Assembly (NCBI RefSeq): GCF_021533195.1
Contig: NZ_JAJNKB010000002.1
Span: forward strand, 310,001-374,000
From: Portibacter marinus
GTDB lineage: Bacteria > Bacteroidota > Bacteroidia > Chitinophagales > Saprospiraceae
Length of the DNA stretch: 64,000 nt
Reading direction: 5' to 3'
Below, in pieces: positions 52,665 through 58,972 of this stretch (within the stretch, counting starts at the first letter, position 1; the number at the start of each line of letters is the position of its first letter). Position numbers and translations under genes: made by a program. Under the pieces are notes generated by a model. That model saw only the letters and a program-made list of their open reading frames with translations. It was not told the origin of the DNA and did no database searches.

Positions 52665-52718
52665 CTTTTGTAACTGCTTAAAAATTTGTAGTCAACCGCT
52701 CGCATTATCACTTGTAAT

Positions 52719-53537
52719 TTATGATTTATAACTTTCTACATCAGAATATCTTGTAGATCTCAATTCCTTTACAAACTTCCTGCAACTAGCACCAGGATCA
52801 CCACTCGCCATGAAATACTCTCCAATTAAAAATCCATCATAACCACAATCTTGTAACTCTTTTACAACATTGGCATCGTTAATCCCGCTTTCACTTATTT
52901 TCACAGCGTCGAGCGGTAATTGATCATATATCTCCTTTGAATAATTGTAATCTGTCTGAAATGTTTTCAAATTGCGATTGTTAACCCCTATTAATTCTAT
53001 TCCTTCTACATATTTCTTTATCTCGTCCGCATCGTGTACTTCAAATAAAATTTCCAGGCCCAGGGTCTTGGCGAGGGCAACATATTGTTTAATCTCATTT
53101 TCACTTAAGATGCTGGCAATCAGCAAGATCGCATCAGCACCAATGGATTTCGCCTCAATAATCTGATAGTCGCTAACTATAAATTCCTTTCTGAGAATAG
53201 GACAATAGTTGTAATTTCTTATCGTTTTCAAATCCTCATTTGATCCCCCAAAAAATTCTTTATCCGTCAACACTGAAATTGCGGATGCGCCTGCTTGCAT
53301 ATAACTAATGCTGACTTTTTCAGGAGAGGCATAAAGATTAATGGGTCCTTTAGAGGGCGATTTTCTCTTAAACTCAGCAATAATTCCCGATTTGTCATCC
53401 CGACAAACATATTCTTTCATAGACACACAGGGAGAATCAAAGTAGATGCTCTGTTCCAATAACTTGATAGGATATAGCGATTGATCTCGTTCTACCTGTT
53501 CCTTTTTTGCTTTAACAATTTTATCCAGTATGCTCAT
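52719..53537 (-). CDS. trpC: Indole-3-glycerol-phosphate synthase
   Basis: A 272-residue TIM-barrel enzyme closing the indole ring from CdRP. EFKRKSPSKGPIN (substrate Lys), ILRKEFIVSDYQI, GVNNRNLKTF and ISESGI are the diagnostic catalytic segments. It is one base from trpD. Confidence 0.96.
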   Translation of the reverse strand: MSILDKIVKAKKEQVERDQSLYPIKLLEQSIYFDSPCVSMKEYVCRDDKSGIIAEFKRKSPSKGPINLYASPEKVSISYMQAGASAISVLTDKEFFGGSNEDLKTIRNYNYCPILRKEFIVSDYQIIEAKSIGADAILLIASILSENEIKQYVALAKTLGLEILFEVHDADEIKKYVEGIELIGVNNRNLKTFQTDYNYSKEIYDQLPLDAVKISESGINDANVVKELQDCGYDGFLIGEYFMASGDPGASCRKFVKELRSTRYSDVESYKS

Positions 53538-53538
53538 A

Positions 53539-54537
53539 TCAGTATTGTATTGATTTAATCAATGCTTCTAAATTATCAAATGCTTTACCATTTTTGAGCG
53601 AATCTTCAGCTTCCAATAGACAATCATCAAAAGATTTTTGGCGATCAAAAGTCTGAATACCAAGAGCCGCATTGGTCAGAACAACCGCATTTTGGGCATC
53701 AGTGCCCTGGCCTTTCAGGATCAGACCGAATGTCTTGATGGCATCTGCTATGGTATCTGCTCCAAAAATCTGTTCAGCTTCAATTCGATTTTGGTTAAAA
53801 TCGGCGGGTTCTAATAACTCTTCACCCTGTTCCGTGACAACTTTTGTAGTACCTGTGAGTGAAATCTCATCATAACCATCTAAAGCATGCACGATTGAGT
53901 AATTAATTTGACCTTCATTCATGATATGACTATAAAAAGGAATCAATTCAAGAGAATAAACTCCAGCCACTTGCTGACCGGGCTGAGCGGGATTGACCAG
54001 TGGACCCATCATATTGAAAAAAGTTTTGACTGCCATACCTTTGCGAACCGGGCCTAGTGGTTTTAATGCAGAATGAAAAAGTGGTGCATGCATAAAGCTA
54101 AGATTGAACTGGTCAAGTTGCTCTGCAATGATCCCGAGTTCATCAGTGAACTTATATCCCAACCCCTGAATGACATTGGAAGAACCACACACTGAAGACA
54201 CCGCAGCGTTCCCGTGTTTAGCTACTTTGTAACCTGCACCTGCCACCACTACTGAAGCCAATGTGGAGATGTTGAAAGTATTCTTACCATCGCCTCCTGT
54301 ACCACACATGTCAATCAATAAGGAACGGTCATAGTCTACTTTAATCATCAAGTCCAGCAATGCCTCACGAAACCCGGCGAATTCAGCAATACTTATAGGT
54401 CTCATTCTGTATATGGTCAATAATGATGCAAGTTGCATCTCATTATATTTTTCATCTGCGATCTCCCTCATCAGCACATTGGCTTCCTCTCTGCTTAATT
54501 CTTCATGATTGAATAATCTCTCCAATACTTTTTTCAT
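53539..54537 (-). CDS. trpD: Anthranilate phosphoribosyltransferase
   Basis: A 332-residue enzyme adding phosphoribose to anthranilate. The PRPP-binding motif MCGTGGDGKNTFNIST and KHGNAAVSSVCGSSN are clear, and NPAQPGQQVAGVY marks the C-terminal domain. It is separate from the TrpG amidotransferase (not fused), 4 bp downstream of it. Confidence 0.96.
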   Translation of the reverse strand: MKKVLERLFNHEELSREEANVLMREIADEKYNEMQLASLLTIYRMRPISIAEFAGFREALLDLMIKVDYDRSLLIDMCGTGGDGKNTFNISTLASVVVAGAGYKVAKHGNAAVSSVCGSSNVIQGLGYKFTDELGIIAEQLDQFNLSFMHAPLFHSALKPLGPVRKGMAVKTFFNMMGPLVNPAQPGQQVAGVYSLELIPFYSHIMNEGQINYSIVHALDGYDEISLTGTTKVVTEQGEELLEPADFNQNRIEAEQIFGADTIADAIKTFGLILKGQGTDAQNAVVLTNAALGIQTFDRQKSFDDCLLEAEDSLKNGKAFDNLEALIKSIQY

Positions 54538-54541
54538 GCCA

Positions 54542-55114
54542 CTAAAGTTTTAAAAAATTGATCATCATTTCCTTGCCATGTTCGGTCATCACAGATTCAG
54601 GATGGAACTGGACAGCTCTGGTTTTATGATCCCTATGTGCAATACCCATAATTTCTCCCTCATCGTCCGTACATGTTACTTCTAAGCAATCCGGTAAAGT
54701 GCTTTTATCGATAACCCATGAATGGTAACGACCTGCCATAAACCTGTCAGGAATGCTTTCAAACATTTCCTTACCGGCCTCCGTTTGTACGAATTCTGTC
54801 TTTATACCATGATAGACGCGGGATAGATTCTTTAGAGAAGCACCAAAAACCTCACCGATCGCTTGTTGGCCGAGACATACCCCAAAAATTGGTTTCTTAC
54901 CACTATATGCCTTAATAATAGGTTTTAGATTTCCTGCTTCATCAGGAAGGCCAGGTCCGGGGGACAGAATGATCCTATCATAACTTTGACAGTCCTCTAC
55001 ACTAATTTGATCATTCCGGTGAACTTCCACCTGAAGATTACTTACTTGTTTTACCAACTGGAAAAGATTGTAAGTAAATGAATCATAGTTGTCAATGATT
55101 AGTATCCTACTCAT
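54542..55114 (-). CDS. trpG: Anthranilate synthase amidotransferase component
   Basis: A 190-residue class I glutamine amidotransferase supplying ammonia to TrpE. N-terminal ILIIDNYDSFTYNLFQ, the nucleophile Cys in FGVCLGQQAIGE, and the His/Glu pair in FHPESVMTEHG are present. It is one base after trpE, consistent with equimolar production. Confidence 0.96.
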   Translation of the reverse strand: MSRILIIDNYDSFTYNLFQLVKQVSNLQVEVHRNDQISVEDCQSYDRIILSPGPGLPDEAGNLKPIIKAYSGKKPIFGVCLGQQAIGEVFGASLKNLSRVYHGIKTEFVQTEAGKEMFESIPDRFMAGRYHSWVIDKSTLPDCLEVTCTDDEGEIMGIAHRDHKTRAVQFHPESVMTEHGKEMMINFLKL

Positions 55115-55115
55115 C

Positions 55116-56516
55116 TTAAATACTTTCTGCTAAGATTAAGGCTCGCTTTAAAGCGGCCAGTTTATTTTCTACTTCCTGGAGTTCCTTTTCTTCATCTGAA
55201 TCAATCACTATGCCGCAACCAGCCTGAAAAATCAGCTTATTGTTTTTACTCAAGAATGATCTGATCATAATTGCGGTATTGATATCTCCATTGAGTCCCA
55301 AAAAGCCAATCGCTCCACCGTAAAAACTCCTGGAATGGGGTTCGTTTTCATTGATCAGTTCCATAGCGCGGTACTTGGGAGCTCCACTTAAAGTGCCTGC
55401 CGGAAAACTGTCTGCGTAAATTCTTAACGCATCTTCGTTGACGGTCATATCTCCTTTTACAATTGACGTTAAATGGATGACATGACTGAAAAATTGGGTG
55501 TTTTTATATTTATCTACTCTGACATTATCTGCTTTTCGGTTCAGATCATTACGTGCGAGATCTACCAGCATCACGTGTTCGGCATTTTCTTTTTCATCTT
55601 TCAACAACTTTTCAGCAAGCTCAGCATCTTTCTCATCATCTCCAGTCCTTCGAAAAGTCCCGGCAATCGGATGGATCTCCGCAATACCATCGTTAATAGT
55701 AAGATGCGTTTCAGGAGAAGAACCAAAAATCCGGTAAGAGCCAAAATCGAAGTAAAATAAGTATGGGGAAGGATTTATGGACCTTAAAGCTCTATATACA
55801 TTGAGATCGTCACCCTTAAAATCCTGATAGTACCGTCGCGAAAAAACGACTTGAAACACATCTCCACGTTGGCAATGGTGTTTTCCCTTTGTAACCATAT
55901 GCTTAAATTGCTCTGGTGGAATGGGACAATATTCTTGTCCAATCATTTTGAATCTTGCTGAATTAGAATGCCGGTTAGAAATCAAATTTTGCACCTCATC
56001 CATTTTAGATTCAGCTCCTTCTGGCAGATGCTCAATGATAGTAAGTGTATCGTTAAAGTGATTGATGACCACTACAAATTGGAAGTATTCATAAACTAAG
56101 TCCGGTATCAGTTTTTCATCTTTTTCTTCATCAAATTCAATTTGTTCAAAATATTGTACGGCATCGAAACTACTATAACCAAAAAAACCATTATACTTTT
56201 CACACTCCGCACTGCCTTCGAATTCAATGAGATTGAAGGTATCGGACAGACGGTCCAAAACAGTTAATTTGGATAAATTTTCTCGTGTGGTTTCCCCTTT
56301 TTGGTGCTTAATTTTAATGTTTCCCTGACTAGCTGAAAAAGAAAGTAAACTTTCAAAACACAGAAAAGACCTGCTATTTTCTTTCTTATTGTATTCAGAA
56401 CTTTCTAGCAGAAAAACTTTGGGAAATTTACTCCTCAGATTCATAAGCATCTGAACCGGAGTATAAAGATCTGCAAACATCTTTCTGCTATTAGAATGAA
56501 TTTTGATTTTCTCCAT
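55116..56516 (-). CDS. trpE: Anthranilate synthase component I
   Basis: A 466-residue chorismate-binding enzyme that makes anthranilate with TrpG. FQVVFSRRYYQDF, IFGSSPETHLTI, HPIAGTFRRTGDD, FPAGTLSGAPKYRAMELI and QAGCGIVIDSD are the catalytic and chorismate-binding blocks. The frame runs open to an ATG at 56567, but that extension (MTCHDSASHFFF...) is encoded by the terminator hairpin and its U-tract. The start is the ATG at 56516 (MEKIKIHSN). It is the first structural gene after the Trp leader. Confidence 0.96.
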   Translation of the reverse strand: MEKIKIHSNSRKMFADLYTPVQMLMNLRSKFPKVFLLESSEYNKKENSRSFLCFESLLSFSASQGNIKIKHQKGETTRENLSKLTVLDRLSDTFNLIEFEGSAECEKYNGFFGYSSFDAVQYFEQIEFDEEKDEKLIPDLVYEYFQFVVVINHFNDTLTIIEHLPEGAESKMDEVQNLISNRHSNSARFKMIGQEYCPIPPEQFKHMVTKGKHHCQRGDVFQVVFSRRYYQDFKGDDLNVYRALRSINPSPYLFYFDFGSYRIFGSSPETHLTINDGIAEIHPIAGTFRRTGDDEKDAELAEKLLKDEKENAEHVMLVDLARNDLNRKADNVRVDKYKNTQFFSHVIHLTSIVKGDMTVNEDALRIYADSFPAGTLSGAPKYRAMELINENEPHSRSFYGGAIGFLGLNGDINTAIMIRSFLSKNNKLIFQAGCGIVIDSDEEKELQEVENKLAALKRALILAESI

Positions 56517-56531
56517 TGAAACTTTATGCTT

Positions 56532-56570
56532 AAAAAAAAAGTGACTTGCCGAATCGTGGCAAGTCACTTT
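56532..56570 (-). terminator. Attenuator terminator of the trp operon
   Basis: Minus strand: GTGACTTGCC and GGCAAGTCAC form a 10-bp stem (ACGATTC loop) with flanking A-U pairs, followed by nine U residues, 15 nt before the trpE ATG. GTGGCA at the end of the leader ORF (56606-56601) can pair with TGCCAC in its 5' half and compete. Confidence 0.93.
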
Positions 56571-56597
56571 TATAATTTTGAGTAAATTAAATACAGA

Positions 56598-56663
56598 TTA
56601 TGCCACATCCAGTTTCCTGAAGTGCCACCACCAAGCTGTATTATTTACATTATTTCTTTTCAT
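56598..56663 (-). CDS. trpL: trp leader peptide with three consecutive Trp codons
   Basis: A 21-codon ORF, ATG at 56663 and TAA at 56598: M-K-R-N-N-V-N-N-T-A-W-W-W-H-F-R-K-L-D-V-A. Trp is otherwise rare, so TGG-TGG-TGG directly upstream of the trp terminator is the classical sensor of charged tRNA-Trp. Stalling at codons 11-13 would leave the GTGGCA segment (codons 20-21) free to disrupt the terminator. Too short for usual gene finders. Confidence 0.92.
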   Translation of the reverse strand: MKRNNVNNTAWWWHFRKLDVA

Positions 56664-56670
56664 GTCAATG

Positions 56671-56678
56671 CAAATATA
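56671..56678 (-). promoter_or_regulatory. -7 promoter element TATATTTG of the trp operon
   Basis: Minus-strand TATATTTG fits TAnnTTTG and ends 7 nt before the trpL ATG, so the leader would be nearly leaderless. No good -33 element is visible. Confidence 0.6.
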
Positions 56679-56750
56679 TATTGTTTTCGAAACTATTGTA
56701 AAAATTTATAAAATAAATCATTACAACATATTAAAAAAAAGACTTATATT

Positions 56751-56890
56751 TAATTTTGGTTATATGTAACAGACTATTATTTAGTTATTTGATTCAGAGT
56801 TAGCGAAGAACTAAATATATGGAGAATTTTGAAAAGTAATGAGAACGGAATGAGGTCGCCTGATTTTATGGTCAGGTGACCTTTTTTTAA
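56751..56890 (+). ncRNA. Possible small transcript ending in an orphan terminator
   Basis: TAATTTTG at 56751-56758 fits TAnnTTTG, and a clear plus-strand terminator ends near 56888. No plus-strand gene lies between (the nearest, 57371, starts later). A roughly 125-nt RNA is possible. No coding potential seen. Weakly supported. Confidence 0.3.
56853..56888 (+). terminator. Orphan intrinsic terminator on the plus strand
   Basis: AGGTCGCCTGA and TCAGGTGACCT (one G-U) around TTTTATGG, followed by TTTTTTT. It has no U-tract on the minus strand, so it does not serve the minus-strand zinc-ribbon gene next to it. Confidence 0.75.
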
Positions 56891-56900
56891 AGACAAATTA

Positions 56901-57257
56901 CTATTTGACATAGTCGCTTCGGTAGACCAATGCAAACATATCGTTTTCTAGTTCCAGATATCCATAGTCGTAGATAAAGTGGTAATCATTTCCGGATTTG
57001 GTGATGTATTGGTTAGTGAAATAATTGAAATTAAATCCCTTTTCAAATAGGCGGTCCCGATGCACCTTTGTTTTACCATGGGGATTTAACTCAGCTAGTA
57101 TACGTCGATTTTTTCTTAGAATATGATTGATTCTTCTGGCGTAGTTATTAGGATTTCTATTTAATTGGTTGTTATACGAATTTCGGCAATAATCTCCACA
57201 GAATTTTTTATCGGAGCGACCTCGGATTTCTTCCGCACATTCTAGGCATTTCCTCAT
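56901..57257 (-). CDS. Small zinc-ribbon protein
   Basis: A 118-residue protein from the ATG at 57257. The N-terminal zinc ribbon MRKCLECAEEIRGRSDKK is followed by FCGDYCRNSYNN, giving four Cys in two CxxC-like pairs, a form widespread in Bacteroidota. The C-terminal part is basic then aromatic (FEKGFNFNYFTNQY). The frame continues upstream to 57302, but the conserved domain starts at 57257. Function unknown; nucleic-acid binding is possible. Confidence 0.75.
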   Translation of the reverse strand: MRKCLECAEEIRGRSDKKFCGDYCRNSYNNQLNRNPNNYARRINHILRKNRRILAELNPHGKTKVHRDRLFEKGFNFNYFTNQYITKSGNDYHFIYDYGYLELENDMFALVYRSDYVK

Positions 57258-57333
57258 CTGGTTATTTTTAACAAAATATATAGTAATTTCTACAAAGAAC
57301 AAATTATAATTTTTATTTGAGTTGGGCTTTAGT

Positions 57334-57341
57334 TAGATTTG
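57334..57341 (+). promoter_or_regulatory. -7 promoter element TAGATTTG before the second sigma gene
   Basis: TAGATTTG fits TAnnTTTG and lies 29 nt upstream of the TTG start of the sigma factor. TTTG at 57316 is 14 nt further upstream, a short spacer. Confidence 0.4.
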
Positions 57342-57370
57342 AAAGGATTTAAAAATGCAATTGAAAACAT

Positions 57371-57898
57371 TTGAATACACCTTTTAAAGATCGCTCTGCG
57401 TTCAGGGAAGTATTCGAGCTGTATTACAATCCGCTCGTTAACTTTATTTACTCCAGGTACGTGAAGGATTACGAGATATCCAGAGATATTGTCCAATCGA
57501 CCTTTGGAAAAGTTTGGGAGAAAAGAGATTCAATCAACATTTCTACCTCCATTAAAAGCTATCTTTTTCAGGCTTCTAGGAATCGAGCATTAGATTACAT
57601 CAGATCTAAGACTGATCACGCTATAGAGTTACAAGATGATTTCAGAGACTATGATTTAGCAGAAGAGAATGTAGACATCGATGCGCGTTCTTTTTTAATT
57701 CGAGAACAGATAGTCGAGGCCATGAAAGGCATGAAACCTAAAATGAAAAAGATCTTCGAACTGAATAAATTTCAGGGCTTTTCTTATGAGGAAATAGCAG
57801 CTGATATGGAAATATCCAAAAGAACGGTAGAAAGTAATATGGCAAGGGCATTTGCCATCCTTAGGGATAAATTGAAAGACAGTGAAATATTTAACTAA
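57371..57898 (+). CDS. ECF-type RNA polymerase sigma factor (FecI-like)
   Basis: A 175-residue ECF sigma factor of the Bacteroidota FecI-like group. Region 2: ISRDIVQSTFGKVWEKRDSI and YLFQASRNRALDYIRSK; region 4: FELNKFQGFSYEEIAADMEISKRTVESNMARAF. The start is TTG, because an in-frame stop lies only two codons upstream and no ATG follows until region 4. The FecR gene starts 49 bp later, so it is presumably controlled by that anti-sigma protein. Confidence 0.93.
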   Translation: MNTPFKDRSAFREVFELYYNPLVNFIYSRYVKDYEISRDIVQSTFGKVWEKRDSINISTSIKSYLFQASRNRALDYIRSKTDHAIELQDDFRDYDLAEENVDIDARSFLIREQIVEAMKGMKPKMKKIFELNKFQGFSYEEIAADMEISKRTVESNMARAFAILRDKLKDSEIFN

Positions 57899-57947
57899 TC
57901 TAAAGTGTGAGAAAAAGATAATAAAACGTCTAAATAGAGACACCTAA

Positions 57948-58952
57948 ATGATAGAAGAGAAGGACATATTGACTTATTTGGATGGTAATTCTTCGGCAGC
58001 TTTGAAGGAAAGGGTAGAAGCATGGATTAAAGAGAGTACAGACCACAAAGAAGAATTTGAATTTACCAAAATGATGTGGGAGGAATCGTCCGCAGCAGCT
58101 GATTATGTGCAGTTTGATCTGGAAGAAGAGTGGCAAGTCTTCGAAGAATCTATTGATAAGGATACTCCTCAGCGAAAGGAAAAGGAACCTTTTAAGGTCG
58201 TACCCATCGCTAAGAGGAGTCATGGATGGAGAACAAATCTTGCTGTAGCAGCTTCACTGACTGTACTCATCGCATCGACTTGGCTCTTATGGCCTCAGTC
58301 CGAATATATTGAAATTGTAGAGGCTGCTGAGGAAATGAATATGGAGTTGGAAGATGGTTCCCTGGTGAACATTAAAAAAGGAGCTTCTTTTAAGACTAAA
58401 AGGACATACCAGTACGACACTAAGAGGAATATTACGATAGCAGGCGAAGTAAAATTTGATGTGGTACGAGATACGCAGCGACCATTTATCGTAGAAACGG
58501 AAGAATCTGCAGTGGAAGTTTTAGGAACAATATTTAATATCAAAACGCAGGGAATCGAATCAGAAGTAGCAAATGAAGAAGGGCTAGTCAAGTTTTACAT
58601 TATAGATGAGCCAGAAAACTACGTGACACTCGAGGAAGGAGATGTTATGAAATATGATGGTACAGGTTTCATAGATATGAATGAACCAGATACCATTCCA
58701 CAGCCACCAGCACCTCGCGTCATCCCTAAAGTACAAGATGTTTTGCAGTATCTCAGGAGAGTCTCCCGAGGTCGCGTAACCTTTGGATCGGGGATCGGTG
58801 ACCACATACTTGCAGACATGGACATTGATTACGAAGGTAAATCTGTCAGAGAGGTCATTCGCTTGATGGAAGAGAAGGCCTTAGTAGTTGTACTTAGTAA
58901 AGGATGTCCCACCTGTTTTGAAATAACAGAAATCATTCCCAGAAACCGATAA
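57948..58952 (+). CDS. FecR-family anti-sigma regulator
   Basis: A 334-residue inner-membrane regulator. The cytoplasmic N-terminus (about 1-90, MIEEKDILTYLDGNSS) binds sigma; one membrane helix spans about residues 96-113 (LAVAASLTVLIASTWLLW). The FecR beta domain (about 125-235) has MELEDGSLVNIKKGASFK, GEVKFDVVRDTQRPFIVET and VLGTIFNIK. The C-terminal DUF4974/STN-like domain (about 265-330) has DVLQYLRRVSRGRVTF. FecR usually receives a signal from a TonB-dependent receptor encoded next to it; none is present here. Confidence 0.93.
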   Translation: MIEEKDILTYLDGNSSAALKERVEAWIKESTDHKEEFEFTKMMWEESSAAADYVQFDLEEEWQVFEESIDKDTPQRKEKEPFKVVPIAKRSHGWRTNLAVAASLTVLIASTWLLWPQSEYIEIVEAAEEMNMELEDGSLVNIKKGASFKTKRTYQYDTKRNITIAGEVKFDVVRDTQRPFIVETEESAVEVLGTIFNIKTQGIESEVANEEGLVKFYIIDEPENYVTLEEGDVMKYDGTGFIDMNEPDTIPQPPAPRVIPKVQDVLQYLRRVSRGRVTFGSGIGDHILADMDIDYEGKSVREVIRLMEEKALVVVLSKGCPTCFEITEIIPRNR

Positions 58953-58958
58953 TAGGCT

Positions 58959-58966
58959 TATATTTG
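58959..58966 (+). promoter_or_regulatory. -7 promoter element TATATTTG abutting the haloperoxidase-like gene
   Basis: TATATTTG matches TAnnTTTG and ends 6 nt before the ATG at 58973, giving an almost leaderless transcript. It also argues against the TTG at 58964, which lies within it. Confidence 0.5.
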
Positions 58967-58972
58967 TGGTCA

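Noticed and set aside
52979-52986. Another TGTTAACC box inside trpC
   Set aside because: No CGATA follows at 14 nt and it lies within coding sequence, so it is not counted as a further copy of the CHAT-locus element.
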